A stretch of 64,000 nt of DNA from the NCBI RefSeq assembly GCF_011074885.1, contig NC_054689.1, positions 310,001 through 374,000 of the forward strand, in the 5' to 3' direction. This DNA comes from Brettanomyces bruxellensis. Lineage: Eukaryota > Ascomycota > Pichiomycetes > Pichiales > Pichiaceae. The notes under the pieces were generated by a model. That model saw only the letters and a program-made list of their open reading frames with translations, was not told the DNA's origin and did no database searches. Each line of letters begins with the position of its first letter. Positions within the stretch are counted from its first letter, which is position 1. Of this stretch, positions 11,155-19,559 are shown piece after piece. A program made the translations under genes and the position numbers.

Positions 11155-11826
11155 AGTCAAAAAGTTCAATTAGTACGTAGCACAAAACCATGCGAGGGTC
11201 TTAAGGACCTGACTCTTTTGTAAAATTCGCCTAACGGTACAAGTTGTCCTAATAACTGTTCCCCCGACAATATAAATGCGTGCTTCGCTTTCTTTTTATT
11301 TTGAAATTGACTAAAGACAGATAAAATACAGTTTAAGTCTACTTATGCTTTTTTAATTCGTAATTTTTTTTTTTTTTTTTCAGATGTAAATACTCTGTCT
11401 CTCTCTCTCTTAGTCTCCTCACTAAGGACTTCGTGAAACTTCTTAACAATGCATACACCCAAAATCTCTTTTTTTCGTTTATCACTGAGAAAAGGGAGAA
11501 TGTACGTATCCCAAACTCGAGCAAACGCATCCTTAAACCATAACACGAATAATTTCCCCAGTGAATATCCTAATTGTAGGAAGTTCCCTATCCGAATCAA
11601 ATTTCCGAAGTAACGACATTGTTCCAAGCTGCGTCCAAGCATTGAAAAAAAAATAAAAATCGGAGATGATGATGGAGTAAATATTATTGCTTCATGTACT
11701 TTCCTTCCTCCTCTCCTATATTTATTTCTCGTAATACTCCAATTAAAATTAGTCTTGACATTGCTTTTTCTGTATTTATTGTCTTGTCATCCATCAATAA
11801 CACGTTTAACACCCACAAACATTAAA
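11155..11826. other. Divergent intergenic region CMR2-ECM15
   Basis: It contains a T15 run near 11366-11381, a short CT microsatellite around 11395-11412, and AT-rich promoter-like sequence before ECM15. A 99-codon minus-strand frame (11343-11642) ends in a poly-lysine stretch created by the T-run and resembles nothing I know. Confidence 0.55.
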
Positions 11827-12227
11827 ATGCCAGCAATCTCACCCGTTAAGTTGCATTGTATTGCAGACGTTTGTCTTCTACCTGTAAGTACAGTTTACTT
11901 TATATGCCAGCAAATAAAGGCATTTCGTGGTTACTAACATACGTTCAGATTGGAACCAAATCACCATCTGTCTCTAATTATGTCACCGCTGCAGAGAAGA
12001 TGATTCGTGAAAGTGGCTTGAAAAGTACTTTACATAGTGCCGGTACAACCATTGAAGGTCCATGGAGTGATGTCATGAATCTGATTGGTAACTTGCATGA
12101 AAAGGTGCATAGTATGGGATGTTTGAGAATTCAAAGTGATATCAGGGTTGGTTCTAGAACTGATAAGGCACAAACTGCTAAGGACAAGGTTGATACTGTT
12201 GAGAGAAAGCTAAAGGAGTTGAAATAA
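11827..12227 (+). CDS. ECM15: Ecm15, small MTH1187/YkoF-type protein, one intron
   Basis: The spliced gene has exon 1 at 11827-11883 (19 codons, [19 protein letters not shown]) and exon 2 at 11949-12227 (92 codons plus stop), giving 111 residues. S. cerevisiae Ecm15 has 104. The conserved block [18 protein letters not shown] and the [10 protein letters not shown] segment near the C-terminus identify it; IGT directly after the splice joins LLP exactly as the homologue continues. The family forms small oligomers and may bind a thiamine-like ligand; the cellular role is unsettled. The gene converges with UGA2, with only 67 bp between the stops. Confidence 0.95.
11884..11948 (+). other. ECM15 intron
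   Basis: A 65-bp intron has the GTAAGT donor at 11884, a perfect TACTAAC branch site at 11932-11938 and a CAG acceptor ending at 11948. Removing it joins two frames into one Ecm15-like protein. Confidence 0.95.
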
Positions 12228-12294
12228 AGCTATTAATTTATTCTAAAATGTCTTACGATTTATGCAAAAAGTACAATTATATAGCCTAATACAG

Positions 12295-13797
12295 TCACAA
12301 ATTGCCGATAACCACGGACTTGATCACGATATAGTCGTCAACACCGTATTTAGAGCCCTCTCTGCCAAATCCAGACCAGTTCACACCACCAAATGGTAAT
12401 GCGGCCTCGGAAATTGCTCCAGTGTTAGCTCCAACCATACCACAATGTAGATCTTCAGCAACTCTAATCAAGCGGCTGTAGTCTTTGGTGAAGAAGTATC
12501 CGGCTAATCCATATTCGGTGTCATTGGCGTATTTGATAACCTCTTCCTCGGTGTCAAATTTGATTAATGGAACCAAAGGTCCGAAAGTTTCCTCCTTGTT
12601 CACAACAGCATCCGGAGTAACATCTCCTAACACAGTCAACTTGTAGAAGTTAGGACCGAGTTCAGGGCATCTAGATCCTCCAGCCAAGACCTTTGCACCT
12701 TTACTAACAGCATCCTCGACCTGGCTTTCAACTTTAGCAACAGCACCATCGTGGATCAATGGTCCGTGAGTAGTCTTAGGATCCATACCATTGCCCAGAA
12801 CGGTTTTGTTAACCTCGGCAACGATCTTCTTGGCGAATTCGTCATAGACACCGCTTTGAACGTATAATCTGTTGGCGCAAACACATGTCTGGCCAGACTG
12901 TCTCAACTTACATAGCATTGCCGATTTAATTGCATTGTCAATGTCTGCATCATTAAACACGATGAAAGGTGCATTTCCACCCAATTCAAAGGATAGCTTC
13001 TTCAATGTCGATGAAGATTGCTCCATTAGCTTCTTACCAACACCTGATGATCCTGTGAAGGAAACTTTCTTGACAACATCTGACTCGCAGATAATCTGTC
13101 CGGCCTCTTTCGTCTTGTAATGGACTGTAGGAAAGATGTTTACCACACCCTTTGGAACTCCGGCTTTTTCGGCAAGATAGACGATACTAAGAGCCGTAAG
13201 TGGGGTTCTGGAGGCAGGCTTTATCACAGCAGTACAACCAGCAGCAATTGCAGCACCCAGCTTTCTTGTTATCATGGCAGCTGGGAAATTCCAAGGTGTG
13301 AGGATTCCAACGACACCGATTGGCTGCTTCATTGTAACAATCCTCTTGGAATTGCTAGAAGAAGGTATGACATCTCCATAAATTCTTGGGGCCTCTTCAG
13401 CATACCATTGAAAGAATGAGGCAGCATACTTCACCTCACCTAGAGAGTCGGCAAGAGGCTTACCGTTCTCAGCGGTGATGATTCTGGCGAGATCATCGGC
13501 ATTCTCCATAATCAAATCATACAATTTGTAGAGAATCTTTGATCTCTCTCTTCCGGAGGTTGTCTTTGTGAAAGTTTTAAAAGCAGCATCAGCAGCATCA
13601 ATAGACTCTCTAACCTGATCCATTGATGTGTCGTACACGTTAAGAAGAGTCTTCGTGGTGGCTGGGTTGCAAACGGTGAAAATCGATTTTTCGTCCTGGA
13701 TCCATTTTCCATTTATGAACGCACCCGTTTTCACCAAGTCCACATTTTTGATGCCATACTCTTTGGCAAATTGTGCAATCTCTTCGGGGGAAGACAT
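12295..13797 (-). CDS. UGA2: Succinate-semialdehyde dehydrogenase (NAD(P)+)
   Basis: This aldehyde dehydrogenase oxidises succinate semialdehyde to succinate, the last step of GABA catabolism. It has 500 residues (S. cerevisiae Uga2 497). Visible motifs are ILTPWNFPAAM (coenzyme-binding region), SFTGSSGVGKKL (Rossmann loop), FELGGNAPFIV with the general-base Glu, and SGQTCVCANR with the catalytic Cys. The C-terminal PFGGVNWSGFGREGSKYG is typical of the SSADH subgroup. The ATG at 13797 is the first in frame. It is divergent from ARG1 across 1.1 kb. A 21-bp CCG/CGG palindrome 234 bp upstream of the ATG may be its activator site. A related aldehyde dehydrogenase function cannot be excluded. Confidence 0.93.
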   Translation of the reverse strand: MSSPEEIAQFAKEYGIKNVDLVKTGAFINGKWIQDEKSIFTVCNPATTKTLLNVYDTSMDQVRESIDAADAAFKTFTKTTSGRERSKILYKLYDLIMENADDLARIITAENGKPLADSLGEVKYAASFFQWYAEEAPRIYGDVIPSSSNSKRIVTMKQPIGVVGILTPWNFPAAMITRKLGAAIAAGCTAVIKPASRTPLTALSIVYLAEKAGVPKGVVNIFPTVHYKTKEAGQIICESDVVKKVSFTGSSGVGKKLMEQSSSTLKKLSFELGGNAPFIVFNDADIDNAIKSAMLCKLRQSGQTCVCANRLYVQSGVYDEFAKKIVAEVNKTVLGNGMDPKTTHGPLIHDGAVAKVESQVEDAVSKGAKVLAGGSRCPELGPNFYKLTVLGDVTPDAVVNKEETFGPLVPLIKFDTEEEVIKYANDTEYGLAGYFFTKDYSRLIRVAEDLHCGMVGANTGAISEAALPFGGVNWSGFGREGSKYGVDDYIVIKSVVIGNL

Positions 13798-14030
13798 CCT
13801 TAGGTTTAGTTAAGTTAATGTGTATATATATCTAATATGCAATTATATACGTATTGAAGCATTGAAAGAAAAGAAAAGAGCAAGAAAATAACGAACACAA
13901 CTCTCCCTACTGAGAAATTGTCTGCCCTTTTATACTACAGATCTTGCCCCTTTTCAAATCAAGTAAAATTTCCTTTATTTACAGCCAGGACTAGCAAGTC
14001 CGACAACTGCATTAACCGGTAATATTTTCT

Positions 14031-14051
14031 TTAGCCGCGACTAGCGGCTAA
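14031..14051. promoter_or_regulatory. Perfect 8-bp-arm palindrome with CCG...CGG half-sites
   Basis: TTAGCCGC, spacer GACTA, GCGGCTAA: a perfect inverted repeat containing CCG-N7-CGG, the kind of site bound by dimeric Zn2Cys6 factors. It lies 234 bp upstream of the UGA2 ATG. In S. cerevisiae, GABA genes are activated through a CCG-N4-CGG element bound by Uga3; the spacing here differs, so the binding factor is inferred only. Confidence 0.5.
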
Positions 14052-14672
14052 TAATTTTTCACTCCCGCTAGGATCGAGGATCGAGAGCGCAAAAAGGCAG
14101 TTTTTGTGGGGTAGGATGTACGCCAAAGAATTAAGTGAGTAATCTTCCCCAGAAAATGCCCGATCTATGCAGACGCGTCAATCGACGATAAAGTGGAAAA
14201 TTCGGATCGAGCGAAAAAAAAAAAAATACGATCCTCCGTCAAGGCTTTCAATTTGCATTATTGATAAGAAGCTAACGATATTATTGGACCGTTTCCAATT
14301 AGCATAAAAATGATGGAAACTCTAAGAGAGGTGTCGTCACGGCGATGCAAGAAAACGCACCCCTTTAATACGATTGCTTTGAAATCTAGAAGCTGCCTTT
14401 CTCCTTTTATGCTTTCAGTTAAGAAATACGGAAAATTAGTCAGGCAATTAAATTTACAGCATTCATAGGCAGCGAGATGGGAAAAATTTTTTTTTCTCAA
14501 TTCATGTTTAAATAGATAATAGAGTCACATCAAACGCCCAATGCAAAATTACTTGATCAGGTAAATTTTTGGAAGAGCGCGCTGTTTAAAAGTTATTCAC
14601 CAAGACGGCGTATTGTGTATTTTTTATTATTCAATTTCATCATCCGAAGCATTTCTATTGTCTTCTGCGAAC

Positions 14673-14679
14673 TGACTCA
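14673..14679 (+). promoter_or_regulatory. Gcn4 site (TGACTCA) upstream of ARG1
   Basis: A perfect TGACTCA lies 259 bp upstream of the ARG1 ATG. It is the consensus of Gcn4, which activates arginine biosynthesis genes under amino-acid starvation in yeasts. A TATA-like CATATATAAGG follows at about 14753-14763. Confidence 0.7.
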
Positions 14680-14938
14680 CAATTTTTGGGTATATTTTCG
14701 TCTTTTTCAAGTTGGCCAATTTTTCATGGTACGGCAAATTTTGAACTGCTCAGCATATATAAGGAGATAAATATCTCGTTTTCATCTATTCGTACGAGCT
14801 CCATGCGTGCTTCATTTACTTTTTTCCATCCATATCTTTTTTTTTCATCGAGCCCCTACATATATCGTGTTTGTAATAAACATTTGTTGTTGCATTTACG
14901 AAGTCTAATTTAAAAAAGTTATTTAGAAAATAATAAAC

Positions 14939-16186
14939 ATGTCTAAAGGAAAGGTTTGCTTAGCTTACTCTGGTGGTTTGGACACCTCAGTTATTCTTGC
15001 TTGGTTGATTGAGCAGGGATATGATGTCGTTGCCTTCATGGCCAATATTGGTCAAGAAGATGACTTTGCTGCTGCAAAAAAGAAGGCACTTGCCATTGGC
15101 GCTGTCAAATTTGTGGTGGTTGACGTCAGAGAGGAATTTGTTAATAAGGTTCTTTTCCCAGCTATTCAGGTTAATGCTATATATGAAAATGTGTATCTTT
15201 TAGGTACCGCTTTAGCCAGACCTGTTATTGCAAAGGCACAAATTGCAGTTGCCGAGCAAGAAGGATGTTTTGCCGTTACTCATGGATGTACTGGTAAGGG
15301 TAACGATCAGGTCAGATTTGAACTCTCTTTCTACGCATTGAAGCCAGATATCAAAGTTATTACCCCATGGAGAGAACCAGATTTCATCTCCAGATTTGCT
15401 GGCAGACAGGACCTTATTAAGTATGCTGCAGAGAAAGGTATTCCAGTGCAGCAGACTGCAGCAAAGCCTTGGTCAACTGATGAAAATATGGCTCATATCT
15501 CGTTTGAGGCAGGTATATTAGAAGATCCAAACCATACTCCTCCAAAGGATATGTGGAAATTAACCACGGATCCTCTGGATGCTCCTGATAAGCCAGAAGA
15601 TTTCTCTCTTGAGTACAAGCATGGTATTCCGGTCAAGTTGACACTTGCTGATGGAACAGAAATCACCGAACCAGTGGAATTGTTCTTGGCAGCTAACCAT
15701 TTGGCCAGAAGAAACGGTGTTGGTAGAATTGATATCGTGGAGAATAGATTTATCGGTATAAAATCCAGAGGATGCTATGAGACTCCAGGTTTGACAATAT
15801 TGAGAAGATGTCACGTTGATCTTGAGGGATTGACTCTGGACCGTGAAGTCAGGGCCATCAGAGATTCTTTTGTCACACCAACATACTCTCGGATTCTTTA
15901 TAACGGTAAGTACTTCACACCGGAGGGAGAGTACGTCAGAACTATGATTGCTCCATCACAAAATACCGTGAATGGTGTTGTTAGAGCCAGATGTTATAAA
16001 GGATCTTTGAGTATCCTCGGCAGGTACTCCACAACCGAGCATTTGTATGATGCAACAGAGTCGTCTATGGATGAGTTAACCGGATTTGAGCCAAGGGATG
16101 CAACAGGATTTATTGCAATTCAGGCTATTAGAATTAAGAAGTACGGTACAGCTGCTAGGAAAAATGGAGGATCTCTTGATTTATAA
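14939..16186 (+). CDS. ARG1: Argininosuccinate synthase
   Basis: The enzyme joins citrulline and aspartate with ATP hydrolysis to AMP, the penultimate step of arginine synthesis. It has 415 residues (S. cerevisiae Arg1 420). The N-terminal PP-loop CLAYSGGLDTSVIL (residues 7-20) binds ATP. THGCTGKGNDQVRFE is the citrulline/aspartate-binding signature, and KPWSTDENMAH follows as in other eukaryotic enzymes. The ATG at 14939 directly precedes the conserved SKGKVCLAYSGG start. A Gcn4 site in the promoter fits general amino-acid control. Codon use is typical of a well-expressed gene. Confidence 0.98.
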   Translation: MSKGKVCLAYSGGLDTSVILAWLIEQGYDVVAFMANIGQEDDFAAAKKKALAIGAVKFVVVDVREEFVNKVLFPAIQVNAIYENVYLLGTALARPVIAKAQIAVAEQEGCFAVTHGCTGKGNDQVRFELSFYALKPDIKVITPWREPDFISRFAGRQDLIKYAAEKGIPVQQTAAKPWSTDENMAHISFEAGILEDPNHTPPKDMWKLTTDPLDAPDKPEDFSLEYKHGIPVKLTLADGTEITEPVELFLAANHLARRNGVGRIDIVENRFIGIKSRGCYETPGLTILRRCHVDLEGLTLDREVRAIRDSFVTPTYSRILYNGKYFTPEGEYVRTMIAPSQNTVNGVVRARCYKGSLSILGRYSTTEHLYDATESSMDELTGFEPRDATGFIAIQAIRIKKYGTAARKNGGSLDL

Positions 16187-16502
16187 GTTTCTGGTAATCA
16201 TTTTCTTGCATCCCATTGGATGATATAATAAACGCGTGATTGGATAACGATAATTTAAAATAAAATAATTTTAATCCTAACTAAACTGCTGTAGGAGATC
16301 AGCGTAAACAGCTAGCAGGCTTACTCACAAAATTTAAAATAATCAAAATGAGCTGGTCCTCATATCAATGATATCTTCTGCACGCTTCTGTTTTCTCGTT
16401 CAGCAACTTCTTGTGTCAATTGGCCTTAGTCCTGGAAAAGAAAACTCCAACAATGCACGAGTGCGGGAATCAAAAGCAGCAAAAAATTAAGACAGTTGCT
16501 TG
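16187..16502. other. Intergenic region ARG1-tRNA
   Basis: It holds the ARG1 3' flank and, near its right end, the Pol III terminator of the tRNA gene. I see no gene. Confidence 0.6.
16481..16486 (-). terminator. RNA polymerase III terminator of tRNA-Arg
   Basis: A run of six A on the plus strand (six T on the transcribed sense) starts 17 nt past the tRNA 3' end, as expected for Pol III termination. Confidence 0.7.
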
Positions 16503-16576
16503 CACTCGCGGCGGGACTCGAACCCGCAATCTCTTGATTAGAAGTCAAACGCGCTAACCAATTACGCTACGCGAGC
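16503..16576 (-). tRNA. tRNA-Arg (anticodon UCU)
   Basis: This 74-nt minus-strand gene has no intron. The acceptor stem GCTCGCG pairs with CGCGAGT (position 1-72 is G-U, as in the S. cerevisiae homologue), with a D-arm around TAATTGGTTAG, anticodon loop CTTCTAA giving UCU, and T-arm GCGGGTTCGAGTCCCGC. The T-arm also provides a standard B box (GGTTCGAGTCC). It reads AGA, the major arginine codon in yeasts. Solo LTR A starts 13 bp upstream of its 5' end. Confidence 0.97.
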
Positions 16577-16588
16577 AATGTCTAACTT

Positions 16589-17178
16589 TGTAAGGGGTCT
16601 GCTTTGGTTTGAACCTAAATTATTTTAGATTATGTAAGTCCAAAGTGATTTGTGTGTTTGTTTTGAAGTGTTGAATCAAACCACTAAAAGATGAAGTATT
16701 GTATGTTGTAAAATAGTGTTTTTAGAATGTTATGATGTAATTTAAGTAAGTGCGGAAGTAATGTATAATGAAATAATCAACTAGTTTGTATTCACTAGGA
16801 TATAGATAAAAGCACCCCTTTGTATATGTTTATAATTTGAAGTGTTATTATATTTATTTTAATGACTTGTTTTGTATTTGTTTTTATTTGTTTTCTTATT
16901 TTTATCTTCTTGTTATATTTTCTCTTATTCTTATCTCTGTTCTTCTTATTCTTTTTCTATCTTCTTCTTATCTAAGCTGTTGCTTCTTCTTTCTTATCTT
17001 CATCTTGAGTTTTCCAAAAAGGCTAAATACTCATTTAATATTTTCTCGTTTTTCTGCTTAATAAAATATTTGCATCTCGTCGTCCAATTTTAATAAATAA
17101 TTCGCTCATGTTGCTTCGCTCATAATATTACGTAACCATTTGGATAACACGTGACTTTTCCTTGTTCGATCCCTCACA
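16589..17178 (+). repeat. Solo LTR, family A, with 5-bp target duplication
   Basis: A 590-bp unit begins TGTAAGG and ends CCTCACA (imperfect inverted ends). It is flanked by the direct repeat AACTT (16584-16588 and 17179-17183), so it behaves as a complete solo LTR. It sits 13 bp upstream of the tRNA-Arg 5' end, the region favoured by tRNA-targeting yeast retrotransposons. Its first 94 bp match the segment at 17184-17277. The interior includes a T/C-rich tract (about 16850-17000) and a CACGTGA at 17147. No coding capacity. Confidence 0.85.
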
Positions 17179-17183
17179 AACTT

Positions 17184-17277
17184 CGTCAAAGGTCTGATTT
17201 TATTTGAACCTAAATTATTTTAGATTATGTAACTACAAAGTGATTTGTGTGTTTGTTTTGAGGTGTTGAATCAAACC
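17184..17277 (+). repeat. Older family-A LTR, left piece (LTR B)
   Basis: These 94 bp align end to end with 16589-16682 of solo LTR A with scattered differences, and start immediately after that LTR's right target duplication. The copy is then interrupted by the copia element at 17278 and resumes at 24367. Confidence 0.85.
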
Positions 17278-17467
17278 TGTCGGAACCTATGAGTTATAAT
17301 AATGTTTCATATGTTAATAACGCATAAAGGTTCAACTGGTATTTGATTTATAATATGTGAATCAAATTAATGTTCAGACAGATAGAAGAAATAATTCGCG
17401 GGGAAATTTTTCCTGTGAAATAAATTTCTCCCTAATCTACTTTCGGCTGAGAATGACCTATTCCACT
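17278..17467 (+). repeat. Extra 190-bp duplicate of the LTR left end
   Basis: This repeats the first 190 bp of the LTR in tandem with the 5' LTR. Where the 5' and 3' LTRs differ in this interval (ATTTG versus ATGTG, CTCCC versus CTTCC), it matches the 3' LTR. The target duplication AAACC abuts its left end, so it is inside the insertion. Confidence 0.9.
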
Positions 17468-18026
17468 TGTCGGAACCTATGAGTTATAATAATGTTTCAT
17501 ATGTTAATAACGCATAAAGGTTCAACTGGTATGTGATTTATAATATGTGAATCAAATTAATGTTCAGACAGATAGAAGAAATAATTCGCGGGGAAATTTT
17601 TCCTGTGAAATAAATTTCTTCCTAATCTACTTTCGGCTGAGAATGACCTATTCCACTTCTGCGGAAAAATATCTCTTATATGTATGTACTACTTTTTCCT
17701 TATATNCTATGTGTCTCTTAGAAGGGACGACGACTTTATTGTGTAATTTGCAATACATATTCATATAAGGAAATCCATCTTGAAGTGAACCTTCAGCTGA
17801 AACCAAGAGTAACCTTCGGGTTCTCGCTGGATTACAAACGTGTTCGTAAGGACCCTATTTTGTTATGGGGGTCATTCTATGCAACAGAAGTCTTTTCTAT
17901 ATCCGAACTATATGGCCAATCCCGTTCATAACCTTGGGCATCTGCGCGCTCGGTAGTGCTACGGCACAGAGATATGTGAGCAATTAAGTAGATACAAATG
18001 TCACACGGGATTTATATACTCTGACA
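17468..18026 (+). repeat. 5' LTR of the copia element
   Basis: 559 bp from TGTCGGAACC to CTCTGACA, near-identical to 23808-24366. One base is undetermined (17706). Confidence 0.93.
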
Positions 18027-18361
18027 TGGCGTCACAGACAGGATACTCAGTTTTGCATAAGAATTGTGGTTCGCGACACTATTAGTTTTTTCAAATACTC
18101 TTTCATTTCGGATCGGCGAGAATTAACCCTTTCCAGGGAATTTTCACTAACAAATTTTTCATACGGTTTTATTGCACCGTGTGGGAAAATTTCTCATTGG
18201 TCAATTTAGGTCGACAGAGGATTTTTCTTAGTTGCATAATACTTTTGTGCTACCTAGGATTAAGATCTAGCCTAATACCTCTAAAATTCACAGATTTACA
18301 ATTGCAAAATCTTCTCAACTACTTGCAAATATTATCAGGCACTACTGTTCAATTTACCAAC

Positions 18362-19369
18362 ATGTACTCAGCTTCCAATTCAACCGAATCTTCTCAATCA
18401 TCAGAACTTCTTCGTAGCCTTGTTAGGGCTATAATCAATACTAATGAAACTTTGAAGTTGATTCATCAGGATCTCGCTGTTAAGCGTCTTGACCCTGAGA
18501 AAATCAGAAAGACGGTTAAGGAAAGTGTTGTCCCTGCTATTCATTTTTTGCGGGACGAAGATGGACAATGTAGTCCTATGGTGTTCATTCGCTACTTAAG
18601 TGAGCTTAGAAGTGCTCTAAAGGACTATGGTTATGAGCAGGTCTGTGCTAACTTTGCAGAACAGAAATATGACTCCGTCTCTGACGAAGAGGAGTTATTC
18701 ACGAACGAGACTTTGAAACAAACAAACGATGGCTCTGTTTATGTTATGTTGAGAGATTACTATAGGAAATCTCACGGCAAGTATCCATCCGCAGCAAAGA
18801 TGTTGAATCTTTTACGTGACCGACACTCGACTATTAAGCATAGCAAGCAGTCTTATCTTAAGGCCCTTGCAAAACTTCGGTATGAAGATTATACCAAACC
18901 CTTTTTGGACTACTTTAATCTAATCGATGACTTTATTAATGCTATTAAGAGCGACGGTTACAAAGTCGATGATGATGATATCCTAGAGGCATTGAAACCA
19001 GGTGTTGTTAAGTTGTGCGAGAACGATCGAAACGAACTCAATCAAGTTACTACACTAACTGAATTTAAGAAGTGGATCATTAAGGAGGTCAAGATCCAAC
19101 GTGTCCCTAACAGGGAGGAGGTTCAGATCCCAAAATACTTATTGAAGGGTCTTTACCATTCTCAGACCGACTCTAGCGGCACACACAACAAACAAAAGCA
19201 ATATTCTTCGAAGCACGGTCAATCTAAAGGGCAGAGTCAATCGAAGAAGGACTCACCCGAGAAGAAAAATGTTCACAACTTCAACTTGAATAATCACAAC
19301 GTCATATCTGATCTTGAATTATTGGGAGGTGTTCCGATGTCAGGTAAGAACTTACCGAGTTTCGTCTAA
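18362..19369 (+). CDS. gag: Retrotransposon Gag (capsid) protein
   Basis: 335 residues start at ATG 18362 (MYSASNSTESSQSS); the frame is open further upstream but without a better ATG. It has a Ser/Thr-rich N-terminus, a helical central region and a basic, Gln/Ser/Lys-rich C-terminus (KGQSQSKKDSPEKK) able to bind RNA. There is no CCHC zinc knuckle, as in Ty1 Gag. It would form the virus-like particle. The following pol frame is +1 relative to gag, and the two overlap at 19290-19369. Confidence 0.88.
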   Translation: MYSASNSTESSQSSELLRSLVRAIINTNETLKLIHQDLAVKRLDPEKIRKTVKESVVPAIHFLRDEDGQCSPMVFIRYLSELRSALKDYGYEQVCANFAEQKYDSVSDEEELFTNETLKQTNDGSVYVMLRDYYRKSHGKYPSAAKMLNLLRDRHSTIKHSKQSYLKALAKLRYEDYTKPFLDYFNLIDDFINAIKSDGYKVDDDDILEALKPGVVKLCENDRNELNQVTTLTEFKKWIIKEVKIQRVPNREEVQIPKYLLKGLYHSQTDSSGTHNKQKQYSSKHGQSKGQSQSKKDSPEKKNVHNFNLNNHNVISDLELLGGVPMSGKNLPSFV

Positions 19370-19559
19370 TCTTATACTTATTGATGGAGGAGCGGGAATT
19401 AGTCTTACCGGGCACAAGGAATGGTTACATGATTTTGTACCACTTACAGAATCCGACAATATTCAATCAATAGCCTACGATCATTCAACGAAAAATCTAG
19501 AGGGTCTAGGCAGGTTGATCTTTAATTATACTGGAAATTTACTCTCAGTTGATGCTTAG
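19290..19559 (+). CDS. pol: Pol N-terminal segment: protease region, ends at an in-frame TAG
   Basis: This frame is +1 to gag and opens after a TGA at 19287. After the overlap it encodes LILIDGGAGISLTGH, in the position of the copia aspartic protease active site. The Asp is kept, but the usual Asp-Ser/Thr-Gly triad reads Asp-Gly-Gly. TAG at 19557-19559 stops the frame, which continues open in the same register directly after. No credible ATG is present, so expression would need frameshifting from gag. Confidence 0.75.
   Translation: MITTSYLILNYWEVFRCQVRTYRVSSNLILIDGGAGISLTGHKEWLHDFVPLTESDNIQSIAYDHSTKNLEGLGRLIFNYTGNLLSVDA
19355..19361 (+). promoter_or_regulatory. Candidate +1 ribosomal frameshift heptamer CCG AGT T
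   Basis: In the gag frame the codons CCG AGT TTC GTC TAA close the ORF. CCG-AGT-T resembles the Ty3 shift site GCG-AGT-T, in which a P-site codon prone to slippage precedes a slow AGT. A shift here enters the pol frame immediately before the protease. CTT GAA T at 19313-19319 (CTT as in Ty1) is an alternative. Confidence 0.5.

Larger units (their letters stand above)
13798..14938. other. Divergent promoter region UGA2-ARG1
   Basis: It contains the CCG-N7-CGG palindrome (14031-14051), an A-run near 14216, a Gcn4 site (14673-14679) and a TATA-like box near 14755. The minus-strand frame at 14258-14500 has no recognisable content. Confidence 0.6.

Noticed and set aside
11343..11642. 99-codon minus-strand frame between CMR2 and ECM15
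   Set aside because: The C-terminal poly-lysine comes from a T-run, there is no recognisable domain, and it occupies a promoter region.
17160..17180. TTCGATCCC resembling a tRNA T-loop
   Set aside because: No matching stems or anticodon arm around it; it is the end of solo LTR A.
17547..17768. 74-codon frame in the 5' LTR, also present in the 3' LTR (23887-24108)
   Set aside because: It lies within repeat sequence, has no similarity to Gag or Pol, and one copy contains an undetermined base.
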